A DNA stretch of 64,000 nt, taken from the NCBI GenBank assembly GCA_036937835.1, contig CM072878.1, positions 7,848,001-7,912,000 of the forward strand. The letters are read 5' to 3'. The translations under genes and the position numbers were made by a program. The notes below the pieces were generated by a model. That model made no database searches and was not told the origin of the DNA. It saw only the letters and a program-made list of their open reading frames with translations. Positions 12,801-26,900 of this stretch are shown here, piece after piece (position 1 is the first letter of the stretch; each line of letters starts with the position of its first letter). Source of the DNA: Pampus argenteus. Lineage: Eukaryota; Chordata; Actinopteri; Scombriformes; Stromateidae.

Positions 12801-15800
12801 TATAGTCACTGCTGCCACTTTATTTAGTTATTTATTTATTTATTTTCCCCCGCAACTGCTGGATTTACTGCTGAAGTGAAACAGCCTTGTCACATCTCAT
12901 ACCACTTGTAACAATGCTGGATCCTGACCTGCCACACTTGGACAGCACTTAAATCAATGAAAAGAGACCAGTGATAGAAACATCTAGGAAAGTAGATTTA
13001 ATGGACAATATGTATTAATTCATTTTTTGTTCACCTATTTTATGGGTACAACATTAGCCCCGGGCCACAACTTAAATGGGTTTATGGATGAGGAGGAATA
13101 GGCTTTAAATCTCTCATGCCAGGCTTGACACATGGCTGTGAGTTATACTGCTGTGCAAACTATCACAGAACAACAAGTACAGGTTGCTTCTGTATCAGAT
13201 GATGTAAAACGCAAATCATGCTTATAATTATCACTTTCTTACTTCTGGAAGAATACATAAAATCAAAAGTACAAGAGAAACATTCTTCATTCTTGTGTGT
13301 TTTAAGTGAAGTTCAGTATCCCCAAACAATAGGATGGATAAGGCGGTTAAAACAATAAACACAATTAAACCACAATTCTGTTAGAGATTTTATTTTTGGA
13401 TTTTTTTTTTTTTTACATTTTCTTATCACAACAAAAAAGTACCCCCAATGCTGTTTGTTGAAAGAATGTCACGTTTGACCCTTTTGAGTTCAGTTTCGTA
13501 GGTTTGTGGGTATAAACTGAAGCCGCGGTAACCCTCTGTGATGAAAGGGCATGTTAAACACTCAGATTATCTTAATAACTAGTTATCTAAGTACAGGAGG
13601 AAATTGTGTATCTGTATACACACGCACTATAGTGGCACACCCATACATTTACTTACACAAACAAAAACACACATGTACAGATATCTGCCAGATTGTTTAA
13701 TATAAATGCATTAGTTTTAGTAGGTAGAGCGAATAAAAACCCTGGATGATATATGTTCAACACTGGAGCTGGAAAGGTTTATCTTTTAGGTTTAGGTTTA
13801 TCTCCAAGGCCAACAAAACGCTTTGTAAATAGTCAAAAGTGTGATTTTTTTTTCTTATGTCAAAACATTCAATTGAAGGAACAAGAAAAAAAAATCAATT
13901 TTTGAGTAAAGGGGGGCTTTATTATTATCTGTCATTAACAGATACAGATGACCCTCACTTGACCTCTATCATGGACAAAAATCTGGAGTCTGTAGCAATT
14001 GTTGTGAAATATTTCATGCAAGATTAATTCAGGCAAGTTAGCTTAATTCATTAGACCCAAATTTAGTCCTGTTGCATAACGAGGGTTTCTTTACCTCCTC
14101 ACTCTAAATTTCTGCAGCTGTTAGAGGGAGCTGGAGATGATTACGCAACATACACACTCACATTCACACGTTGCATATGTACTGATGCACAACCACACAG
14201 GCATCACATGTGAAACCCAGATCCAGGATTGCTCTCACACACACACACACACACACACAGACATATGAAAATAGATAGAAACAAAAAAAAATTGCATGCA
14301 TGCAAACATCTGTAAATGTTGGTGAGTTTGTGAGCAGGTTTTAGATGCAATACAATTACCTCTTTTGAATAATTGAATCCTCTGAAGTCAGAAGCACTTG
14401 ACGGGTTCACTTTGTTGTTCCCTGAAGAACAATTAGGGGAAAAGAGAGAGAGAAGGAATCTCTGAGGGAGACCAGTAGGACTTCAGAAGAATGTCAGTGA
14501 GTTAAAGCACCTCTTTGTAGATAATAAAAAATAAATAATGGAAAAAATAGATTCACTCACAATGCAAGCACACACAATAAAATGTCTACTAATTATCACA
14601 CACATATTATAACCACCACAACAAACTAGGTGTTTGTATGTACGTGTGAACAAGGATATTACAAAAAAAAAGCTTCCAATTAATATCCTCCTCTATTTCT
14701 CCATCATTGCACGTTTAAATTATGCCTGACAGGTTAAGCAGCCAGAATGGTTGAATAAAATTTATATAAGATAAAGAAAACACATGAAGATAATACAGAA
14801 GTTAGATTACAGTGAAATAAAAGTTGTAGCAGTAGGTCAGGAATGTCTGTTTCCCATGTTTTGTATCGCTATTTACTGTCAGAACTGTCCATAAAAAAAT
14901 AAATTAAAAAAAGAAAAAAAAAGAATGACAAGTTAGATCGAGTGTGTTATTTTGTGTAATGATGCTGTCCACGGTGCTGACAAGTAACGCTTGTGATCCC
15001 AGCGGGACACTTGATGGTTCTGTCCATGGTGCTGAAAACGGATGACATACATTCTGTAAAAGATGCAAACCAAGAGGGACACTAAAACATCCTTTGCTGT
15101 GCTTGTCTGTCCTCTTTCTTTCAGTTTTATCTGTCTCTCATCTGTTCATCTCTCACTCCATTCCATCAGGCTTCCTCATATCATTATCTATGTTTACATA
15201 TACTAAGTACTAACCCAGCGTCTCTATCTCATATCCCCCATGTTTATTTCCAGTTCAGTGTGTGTGTAGATGTATAGCAGTCCACTGCATTATGTAAAGT
15301 GCTGAGTAGACAGGCAGTCAAAGTTCAATGCATTCAATGTGTGGGCTAACGGCAGAAAATAATGGTGCTATCCTGGGATAAGCCCTCGTTTACCCTGCAA
15401 ATAGTGTGTGAGGGGGAAAAGAAAGGGAGGGAGCCGGATGACAGAGACTTCCTCATTGGAATCAGTGGACTGAAATGACTCCATTTAGTCCATTTAATAG
15501 ACACAAACAAGAACAAGACTAGAACGTAAGAAAGAGAAGCGCTGAGTGAGTGGGCAAGCCAAAGTGACGGGCAAAAAAAGCAACATTGATTACATTTTAT
15601 TTAAAATGTCACTACTCTACAGATTACTGCAGAGTATTTTTATTCTCCATCACTGATTAAATGTGTTTCAACATCTAGATTATATAAAAAGAATGCCACC
15701 TACAGAAAATAAGTTAAAGGAAGAAGCGGAAGGAGAAAGTGAAATGGGGGAAACAAGACAGTTACCGAAGCAGGGAGAGACATATAACAGAGAAAATGTC

Positions 15801-16360
15801 AGTGATACAGAGAGAAAGAGAGGGATATAAGGATGAAACAGACACATGGAGAGTGAATAGCACCAAGGAAAAGATGGGATAGAAAGAGAGCTCTGCTGAG
15901 CAGCATCTGCTCATATGGATGTGTTGTTCGCGTGATTCAGAGGGAATGTAGCACCTTGTAATCTACAAAACCTCAAACAAATGTTTGCGTGATTTTCTTT
16001 CTAGCACCCTGAGACAGATATTAATAGAGGACGCCCATATGTCACACACATGCCACCCACTGAGAGCTTTAGCATGCAAAAGAGTGTGCAATTATATATT
16101 CTTAGTTAAGGTCGTATTTATTTTCCTTTTTTGTAGCAGCAGCAGCAGCTAACTGTGCGTTTAAAAATAAATGACTGAATATTATAAAATCCCACAGTCA
16201 GCTGTGTTACTGCTCATGCCAGTGCCGTCACAAGGTAAGCTGCCAGAGCTATAACTATAAGAAATAGAAATATCAGATAAAAGAAATCGTTTGACAAGAA
16301 ATATTATTTGCTTTCACAGATGAGTGTTAGATGAAAAGATTGATACGATGCACAATGTTT

Positions 16361-16609
16361 GTTAGAGTAAATATGAAGCGACAGCCGGTTAGCTTAGCTT
16401 TGCGTGAAAACTGGAGGACAGGACAACAGGGAGTAACTGAGCCTGGCCAAAAATCTGTAACAAAGTAAGCAAACAAGTTATGATGAATTAATCAGGGAGC
16501 TTTACAAATGCTGGTAGGAAGATTTTTTATACCAGTTGACAGAAACCAGGGTTGCTGTTTCACGTGTAAGCTAAGATAATTGGCTGATGGCTGTTTTCAT
16601 GTTTAGCAC
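16361..16609. mobile_element. fold-back (MITE-like) element with imperfect inverted arms
   Basis: The left arm (about 16361-16432: agccggttagcttagc, then gcgtgaaaactgg) is the imperfect reverse complement of the right arm (about 16549-16609: ctgtttcacgtgtaagctaag, attggctgatggctgt). The spacer contains gagcctggccaaaa and gggagctttacaaatgctgg. The whole unit resembles a very common percomorph repeat whose ends carry 'agccggttagcttagc'. There is no coding capacity, so a non-autonomous DNA transposon is likely. Confidence 0.6.
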
Positions 16610-18384
16610 ATGGATATTTAATCTCAGTAAGAGAATAAGTGTATTTTAAAAAATGCAAAATGCTGCAGTGTGCCATTTAAATAAATGGACTAAATCAAAT
16701 TTAATGTGCACTTTGGCCAACATGCAGTTACTTTAAGAACATTGCGTTCTTTGCACACTCACAATAGAAAATCTGATATCACTTCATCAGACACATTTTT
16801 AACATGCGCCATGAAGGAAACTTCCTGCCTTTTCAGTCTTTGGTGTCCCTCTCCTTCTCTCACATACTTACATGATGTGACGTATACGCCACTTGGCTGT
16901 TCGTCCAACTCTTCTCACTGATTCTCTTTTAGTTTTATGATGTATATATTAATCGACACAGGACTCTCCTCTCTGTCTTTCTCCTTCCTCCGTGCATCTA
17001 TTTCTCTGTGACATCATGTCAGAGTAAGGCTGGCTGAAGCCCTTGCAGCAGTCATCCTCTTTGATGTTGAGCCCTGCTGAATTAGGCCATCACCCAACGG
17101 TGCTCTGCTGCCTGCCTGCCTGCACAGACACAAACACACACACACAAACACAGTACATTTGCGAGCACATGCGTACAAACAAAAACAAATGCATGCTGGC
17201 AGAAAAACATGCACATGCAGAGTAAAGTATACATGCTTCCAGTCACACAGATGAAGTGGGCACACGCACGCACACCATGCAGACCTCATAGTGCTTCATA
17301 TAAATAAATGTGCACTAAAACATGTCCAAACATCCTCACCGTTTTACTGTCTTTTCCCACACACACACACGCGCGCACAGGCACTGTGCATTGCATTCAT
17401 TGACTCTAAGTCCTCATTTCTTTCTCCGCTTCTCTTTAATAAACATAAATTTGAATTCTTATGAGTGCTTCTCCTCTGAGGCCCGTATACTATAGTACAT
17501 CAAAAAACGCGCACACACTCATGAAACACGTGCACACACAGGGAAAATGTAGGACATTCAGTGAAAATTTATTCAAGAATACAGAATACAGGGAAGAATT
17601 TATTCCCTTTCAATCTGCTCTCTCTCTCTCTCTCTCTCGCTCTCACTATATGATCTTATGAATAGGACCAAAGTGATACTGCAGGAAGCCTCCTGAATTA
17701 CACATAAAAAACACGCAAAATATGAGAAAGACCTGACATTTCATCAAATGAACATGACACCTTAAAATAAAATATATATATATATATACTCTCTTCACCT
17801 TAAACCGTGAAAGAATAAAGAGAAGAGACGGCTTCAGTTCCCAAATCATATCCACTAAAATAATTTACTGTTCTGTGTGAGGAGCTCATGTTCAGTGAAA
17901 ATGTTTCATTTAACCAAAACCAATATTTTCATAGTAATAATGGATACAATTATGTCGGTTATTTGAAAAGTGTTCTTCGTAGTGACAAACCCACAGAGAT
18001 CATCATCCATATCACAGACTCCACAGCTGTAGGAAGAGTTTTTAGCGTCTTTTTGTTTTTGTAGCACCTTATCTTTGTTATTTTTGCTTTAGTCTAACTG
18101 CTCCCATCCACCTAATTTCCACTCATACCAGGCACCTGTGATAAACTCACTGTACGCCATACCTGCACAAAAAGTCAGATATATCTTTCAAGAGTTGGTG
18201 GAAACCAAAACCGGAGAAGAGAGAATATTGATATTCCATTTTCTGGGTGGATTGAAGCCACAGTGTGCAAATAATGCACGTTTAATCAAGCTGTTTTCAT
18301 GCAAAACTCTTGAATGAATGACAATTTCTAACTTGTGATATGATCATGTTATGTGTCGTGTGTGTCAGAGTAACAGCATGTTTA

Positions 18385-18600
18385 TGTCTGTTACTGTATG
18401 TCTGGGTTATGATCAAATAACTGCAAAACTAATAACGTTTCTGTCCGTCTCAGCTGTGTTTAGTGCTAATTAGCAGATGTTAGCACTAGAGCATGTTGCC
18501 ATACTAGCTTTGGCTTTTAGCCCAAAGCACTGCTGTGGCTATGTGCAGCACACTAGCCTGCTGCTAGCATGGTTATAGACTTGTTGTCTCATTCAGACCT
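18385..18600 (+). repeat. teleost dispersed repeat ('tttagtgctaattagca' family), copy 1
   Basis: The order gatcaaataactgcaaaac, ctcagctgtgtttagtgc, taattagca, then ttttagcccaaagcactgctgtg and ctgctagcatggttatagac matches a dispersed acanthomorph repeat I recognise. Related pieces lie at about 40160-40290 (+) and 44375-44480 (-). Confidence 0.6.
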
Positions 18601-19909
18601 CATCAGCACATTCTTGTAGGCCATCAATAATGGAGTTTGTTGTATTTTGCATTTTCACTCTGCACGTGCTCCGTCAAATCCAATAATTTAGGATTCAGGA
18701 ATTATTCACTTTTCAAATGTGCCGTATTGCGTGACTGTATCTAAGTACAATTATGGAAAAATCAGGCTGTACGAGGTTTATAATGAGAGTAGAATTCGAA
18801 GAAAAGGTGCAACAAAGTGTATGTACACCACTGCAAACTACTGTAATAAAAACAATAGAAGAAAAATTAAAATAGAAACACAACAAACTGAGAAAGACCC
18901 CCACCACCTCTCTGTCTGTCTCTATGCCTCACTCTCTCTCTATGTCTCTCCCTTTCTCTCTCACTCTCTCTCTCTCTCTATCTGTGTTTCTATGCCTCCC
19001 ACTATCTCTTTCTATATATCTGTCTCTCTCTTTCTCTGTGTCTATGTCTCTCACTCTCTCTGTGCTCTCTGGTGGCTGGGAACAGCCCTCTGGTCAAACT
19101 GGAGACCGGCCAATATTATATTTCCATCAATTAGTTGATTTTTCTTTTTTTCTTTTTTTTTGCCCTGTCTATCTCTGCCTAACTCTCTCTCTCCATTTTT
19201 GTGTTCTTCACTCGATCTCTCCTTCTCTGTCTGTCTCATTATTTCCGCTGTTGTTGGCTCACTATAAGAACGCTTAGAGAACATCAAATTGTAGGACACT
19301 TAAAGCTTCATTTAAAGCCTCACGTATCAGACACTCGCGGGCAACTTTTACAAACTTTCGTTTGAGTGGCTGATTGAGGGTCATGCACCTTTAAATTTCT
19401 ATTTTTGAAGTGTAGTGTAAAAGAATGAGTGGAAAGAGCAGGTGGCGGTTCACATAAAACAATAAGCACTCACATTTTACACATACACGCACAGCCACGC
19501 ACTCATAAAATTACATTGCACGGTCGTGCCTCTCCGCGCTGCACGCCGCACACAGCGTGTCATCACTGCATATCAATTACACGGGGAAGTGAAGATCTAT
19601 TTCTAATTCAATCAGTCAGTACTGGTGTCGCATCCCTCGCTCTCTGGCTTTCTCCCTGCCTCTCTCTCAACCTCACTCTCATATTTCCCTCTCACTTGAT
19701 TCTCACTGATGCATCTCAGTCATCATGGGGCTGGTGGGCATGGGTCTCAGGTTTGTGTGTTTGTTTATGCATGTGTGAGTGTGTGTGTGCGTGTGTGTGT
19801 GTGTGAGTGTACTACTGTTGTAAAACCATAACAAGGAGCTGAAAGAGCTAAGGGTGAACTGCAGAGTCAAGTGATAATTCTCTACAAGAACTCTTTATCA
19901 ACTATATTT

Positions 19910-20035
19910 AACATTTATTAATCGAGGGTCTAAGGACAGAGGGTGTCACTCCCTGTACAGATTGTAAAGCCCTCTGAGACAAATGTATTTTGTGATTTTG
20001 GGCTATATAAATAAAATTTGATTTGAATTTGATTT
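19910..20035 (+). mobile_element. 3' tail of a fish LINE/SINE
   Basis: The sequence gacagagggtgtcactccct, gtacagattgtaaagccctc, tgagacaaatgta and ttgggctatataaataaa, followed by a TTTGA-like tail, is the typical 3' end of abundant fish non-LTR retroelements with a short tandem tail. No reverse-transcriptase coding lies upstream, so the copy is 5'-truncated. Confidence 0.6.
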
Positions 20036-20921
20036 ATCGGTTATGTACAGTGACAATTCTAATAAAGTTTATTCAAACAAGACGACCTCAAAAAGACAGA
20101 AAAGCAGCATTACTGTTTTTAATATTGGAGATTAAAAAGTTCAAATATGAGGCTGCAGATGGCTGGAAGAATCTGTCTGTTCTTCAGTTTTACAGTACTG
20201 TATATAACAGCAATCTAATCAGTTTGTACCACATGCAGATCACTACTCTCTAAGTCTATTAATAAGCATGTGCTAACATGGATAAATATAATCTTTGCCT
20301 TAAAACATGAAAGAAAAATCACTATGAGTTATCAGAATTGGTTGACATGATGTACTGATAAAAGCAATATAATACACATAATTGATACTTTAACCTTCCA
20401 GCAATGACCATCCTTCAGCTTCTGTACCTCACACATATATTGTTTTGTGACATAAATTAGTGCTGCAGACCTGGTTCTGTCCTGGGTAACCTGCTTACTA
20501 AAAGGCTTTATGAATACATCCATTATTTTAAGCAGAAACATTATGTAATGAGGGCTGATATAGATGAGCAAATGGTTATTGACCCTCAGCTAATCATTAC
20601 ATCCATTCTCCCCGAAAGAGCTTAACTACTGTAGCATCTTACCTCGCGTTCTGGATACAGTGTGCAGGAACTGTGATTAAAAGTACACTTTTAGAAAGTT
20701 TATTCATGAAAAAACACGGATGTCATCTTAAGTCAGAATCAGTATTAAAAGGCCATAATGTACCATGAGTCACAGAGGACCTACTGGTGCTCCTTTAATT
20801 GTGTAATGTTGTTACTCACTCATAATGCTAGTTGATGGGAACATTTGCATTATCTTTGGCTGACTTCAGAAACGAGCTTAATGTTTGTGTAATCTGAATG
20901 AAGACATAATTTCTCTCTTAG

Positions 20922-23899
20922 ATCATAACCATCTGAACAACGCAGCCTTGTCTCCCCTGGGTCCGGCCATGGCCTTGTCTCACCCTCATAACAACCTGGG
21001 AATTGGCTTCAATAAGTACACCTCTCTCAAAGCTGTGGGTGAGTATTACACACACACACACATACTGACCGCATGGAGACATACGGTAGGATACTTATGA
21101 ATACTTATTCCCACATACTATGTAGAGTAACACATTATATATGCTGCATGCTGCGTCAAACGAAGCTAATGGATTAAACTACTGATGCGGATGTAACAAA
21201 ACAGATCCGGAGCACATGGCTTACTGTAACCAAGGTCAGTGAGGCCAAATATTATACAATATAAACAAACATGAATCCATCAGGAGGATGATGAAAAACA
21301 TTAAATGTCCTCATGCTGATGCACTCACTGTGTGGGAAAGTGGTTATGGGAGCGCAACCACCCATTAAGATAATGGATTTTTTATGAGTCTGACTCTCAT
21401 TCAGCCATGTTGAATCATGGTTCAATGTTTGGGAGTGTTGTGACTGATTTCTGATCTCCCAGTCATCTATACGATTACATTGGAATAAGCATCTCTTTCA
21501 ATAATCTCCTTTCCATAAATAAATAAATATGTTCAGTGGACACAATAATTGGATTTGAAAACTTACTGCAGCTGTTTTTACAACACTAGAGTTACCTTCT
21601 TTTGTCAGTGTCTCTACCTCTAAGACTCTTTGGCAGAGTGTGACAGTACGGTAGTAGCAGTACGTTTCACAGTCAGAGGTGTAATCAAACTTGTAGCTAA
21701 TGTGAGATTGTGAGTAGTAATGAAAAATGGAACAATCCTATTTTTTTGTTTAACGAGAGGGTTGACACCAACACTGAAAACGCATCAGCTGTGCCATTTT
21801 GCACCAAATGAAGTAATATACTTTACTAAATGTCTGTCGTCACATGAAAAACAGTTCATAATGTCAGTCACCCAAAAACAACATATAGTTAGTTATGTTT
21901 GAGTGACAGGTGAGCCCAGTGAGAGGGGTGGATGGAGGTTATATCCCAATAGTGGATTTCACCACAGGAGACCACTGTTCCTTTCCCATTTCCAACCGCG
22001 AGCATGTTTTCCAACCACTTGTCCGGACTTGTTTTTTCTTTTTCTTTTTTTTTTAAACAATTGTCATGGTGTTTACTGTTGCCATGGCAATAAAGGCAAC
22101 AGTAACTTTAAGGAAATAGAAACCCTGTTTCAAATGATCATTCTAAATCAAAACCACGCTCTAAGTTGTTTTTGTGCCTGAACTAAACTACATCATTCTG
22201 GAGTGTAGATAAAATCAACCTATATTGTCATCCATCCTAAAGCGGCACTAAGAAGAAGACGGTTATTATTGTAACCATGACGAAAACCCACACCGCATGT
22301 TTCTCTAACCTTAACAAAGTGATCATTTTAATGTTAAAAAGTTCACTTTGAGCCATTTCTTACATCTTTGGAAAGCAGAGCCACATAATGTCCTGCTGGT
22401 TACTACCGATATAGTTTCCAGATTAGAAAAAGCTCTCATCTCTCATTCTGGAGTGTGTGATCAAACATGGACCTATTTTGTCGATTAATTTGGAGGACTT
22501 GTTACAAAATATACTGTGTGTCGTGTATTAGAAAGGCTCTTCAGTGGGTCCTGAGTGGTACTATTCCCATTGGGACAACCTATGTCAAAACTACGTGTTA
22601 AAATTGAATAAAACACTGTATTAAAATCACAAGATGGTGTTAGTAAATCGGTTTCCTGATGTAAATATATAGTGCCTCGCAGATTTCTACACAGCTACAA
22701 ACACATGCTAAATAAATTAATGAAATTAAAGGTGCGTTATTTTATGAAATTTGGGGAAGTCCTGTATTGAGCGAACGAAGGATCATTGTTGCCTCACAAT
22801 CATGACAAAAGCACTGACTGCTGTTTGATACGGACGAGTTAGTCATCTGTCTAAAGCTCAACCACTACAAAGCTGACAGCTATTGATGACTTGGCTTACT
22901 ATAAATAGTATTTGTTAGTCAGCTGTGGTGATGGCATGAATTTGATGCTGATAATGACGTAATTTGTGTAGAAATGGTAACTCAACTGCTTCACAAAAGG
23001 ATAAAAGAAGAAGAAGAAGCTATAAAACATGTATACAAATCACCAAACAAGCACAAGTGCACAAACACAACTAGTTAGTCTTTAGTCTGTGGTGAGTGAC
23101 AGTAGTCTGGAGAGCAACAGGATGAAGCAGCTAGTTGAGGCCTCAAGCTCGCCCTCTGGTCCCTCTCTGTCCAACACACACACACACACACACACACTCA
23201 CAGACATTATATTTTTTTCTAATGCACAGGCACATATAAAGGACGCAGGCGTAAACACACACACACACATATATACCATCTATCATCTGATCACTACAGA
23301 CAGATAAGGACACAGTGACGCTGATCTGGAATGACAGTTTGATACATGTACATGTGGTGTTCATTGACACAGTAAGAGAGGAGGGGACTACCCAAGTTTT
23401 CAAAGACAAAGACGATCAGGTAGATGCTGTTTTGAATTTAAGAAGGTAAAAATTTGAGGCCAACAAGACAAGTAACGTTAAGGAAACAGACTGAGAGGGA
23501 GAAAAAAAGGCAGGAAAGAGACGATCTCATCATATCTCATTATTCTGCTCAGTGAGTGAGAAACACTGAGCGTCACATCTCACTGAAATATACTTCAGAA
23601 CAACAAATCCCTCACATATTGAGGTGCGATGCTCCTTCCTTCCTCTCTATGTATTTAATTCTATCTCCATTTAATGACTCTTTTGCACCTTTCTGTTTTG
23701 TATCTGCTCTATTTTTCTCTCTTCCTCTCTGTAACAAACACACACACACACAGTTCTGCATGACTTGTGTGTCTTTTTTTGAAATCATAGAATCTGGCAC
23801 TGTAGGTCCACATGCTTTTACAGTAATGATGCACCTAAGAGCCAACGCACGCACACACGCACGCACACACGCACGCACACATGCACGCACACACGCACG

Positions 23900-23948
<49 letters not shown>

Positions 23949-26900
23949 CATTGTGCATACAACAGTTTCCATGGATACTTTATAGACTTTCTCTTGCCTT
24001 TTTCCGTCTCTCGTTCTTTTGCTCACTGTCTTCATTCGTTTGCATCACAGCTTGCGGACATTTTCTCTAGTTAGCTCCATGCTAGAAGTTGACTGTCACT
24101 TTGAGATCAGGCAGTGACACACACACACACACACACACTGCATTGCTACATTCACAGCTATGCTGTTAACTTCATACTCGTATAGTAGTTATTTAAAATT
24201 GTGCACCCAAAAAAAAAAAAACCAACCGGCAGCACATTGACAGTGCTTACATAAGCCATGAATGATAGGAAGACACATTTGTTCTGTTCAAATTGTATAT
24301 TTCAAAACCTATATGATACTTTTTATTGTTTTATTAGTTTATTTAACAGGCACAGAGCACATCAATAAGCATTGCTGTAAATGTACCAGAGTTAGCCAAG
24401 CCTCTATTTTTCTATCTCTGGTCCCTGGAAACATGTTATTTAATCACCCTAAAAAAAGAGAATATAAGAATTGAATTTATAAAGTTATTAACCAATAAAA
24501 AGATCTTACAAAAAGATTCCCCTTCATGAAATGGAAATGGTTTGATGCATGATTGAAGTATGAGTAGGAAGTAGATGGTATTTTGAGACTGGATCTCATT
24601 TAAAACTCCTATAGTAAACCAATTCTACATTGCATAAGGTGCACACAACCTTAGTCTTGTCGATGCCACACACATCGGGAAGCTTCTTAAACATGAATTT
24701 TTCCTGAAGCAAGCCTTGCGGCTTCGTGGCTGCATCCATGATAGACTATCACATTTGGTGTGGTAGTTCTACAGGCACGTAGAGGTTCAAAAACTAGTTC
24801 TCGTCCCCTACAGTGCAAATATGTATACATCCGCGCTAAAATATCACGTTGAAAGTCATCAGTTTGCTTATTATAGGACCCAGCTCCAAACCCAATTTTG
24901 ATAATAGATTAATTTATCGCTTGATATAAGAGCCTTACATTATCGCAGCGCGTTAACTCCGTTAACGGCCCACCACTAGTAGGAAGTAATATTTCATATT
25001 CATTTTTAAAACACTGCTGTTGTTATTCTTTAAGAAAACTAGCTACCTAATATGTACTACACTACAGAGAGGAACATGAATGCAATCCAATCATATTTTC
25101 ACACATGCTTATCAGTTCTCTGGCTGGGCAATAAACAAGCCACCGGGGTCCAGAGATCCTGGCTGTGTGGACAAAGTCATAGCTAGGACACACAACAGTT
25201 TGGATAGAATAGCTGACCATTTGCCAGATGAAACAGCATGTATCTGGACCGAGCTGCTTTGAAATCCTTATAAACACATTGCGGCTTGCAGCGGTTAACA
25301 GCCCAAGTTTGTTTTCTAAAGTCCCTCTCGCAAAGACACAAGAGGTGAAATGGAGAAAAGGAAGAACAACAGAAAGGATAGAAAAAGAGGTGAAAGGAAA
25401 CTCCGTGACAGGTGTAGCAGCAGGTCTCTGGCATGAGCAGCACTGATATATTTATCTTAATTAAAAGTACTGACGGCAGGGAGAAAGTGAGGGATAAAAA
25501 GGCTGAAGGTTAGAGAGTGAGGAAGAGAGAGGGCAGAGGTAGAATGAACAAGCAAGAAGGGTTAGGGTTAGGGTGAGAAGAGAAGGTGATAAACTAAACC
25601 AATAAAGAACAAAAACTTCATATTTGTGCAGACAGAGAGAAGACAACATAAGACAGAAGGTGCAGGGTGTGATAGACAGTTTGCCAGGACAGCAGGACTC
25701 CTCGTTCTGGGCCAGGACTGCCTGAAGTCTTTAATTAAACTATAACAAACTAATATCCGGAGTATTATTGGAAATACTGCGGAGCTGCGGTCTTTATGTG
25801 AAGAACATCAGAATAGAAGACACGTTTTAAAAAAGAGATTTTTCCAGCTACATGAATGAAATTCAAGTCATTCATTCACAACTCAAAGAACACTATTTTA
25901 AATTGCAGAGTTTCCAAAAACACCAAAATGTGTCAGACTAAATTACATGCAAATGTGTATTTAGTGATGCTAAAGACATCCAGAATGTTTCTGTTAGATG
26001 TATCGGTGCAGCTATAACAACATGGCACCTGGTTTAAATATTTCATTAAGTGTGAGACATGATATAGCGCCAATTAATGTGTGGTTATAAAACACACTTG
26101 CATAAATCAGCATGGAAAACAGGAAATGTAAGGGGAAAGTCAAAAGTTTAAGAGTTTAAGGATGCAGATCAATATTTAGTGTGCAGTGTTTCGTGCATCG
26201 TTCACAACTTTGTTAAAGTAGGGAGGGGAAAGAATAACCTTCACAGTTCATAAAACATGAGTGCTGAGTAGGTTCTCCCACAACACCGGCTCAAACATAA
26301 TTAAATGTCATTAAAAATACACCAAATAGAATATAGTATGTTGTCAAACTCTGAAATCCTTTAGAAGGGGTGAAACTTACGCAGTTATAATGTGATCGCC
26401 CAGATTAGGCCCACGGGCCTTGCTGTAGGCTGCTGATGGGTAGAGCAGAAAATAACTGAACTACAAAAGGAAAGAATGGAAAGCAAGGACGGAGAGAAAG
26501 CGGAAGAAAGAACAAGCAGATGGAGAGAGATGAAGAGGAAGACACATAAATACTGTCACGCTGTCAGGTGCTCCTACTAGCGACACGTGAAAACACTCGA
26601 ACAGACAGCAACAGCAGCTGTTGTTGGAAGGAAGGTTGTGTTTGATTCGTCGTTTCTGTGCCATCCCAGATTTTCCCGCCCTGTCTGGAGATTTTTAACC
26701 GATCTTCACTCAGAGAGACAGAGAGATGCTCTGTCCAAAATCTGGTACTCTGTCCATAGACAACAATAATTCAGAAAACTGAGAAAATAACTATAAAACT
26801 TTCATAGATATGTATTACTTTATAACCTGTCTATGCCAAGCGAATGGTTATGAGGAACAGGCAGCTGCTGAAACCATGTGATGAAGCTGCTTATCCCTTT

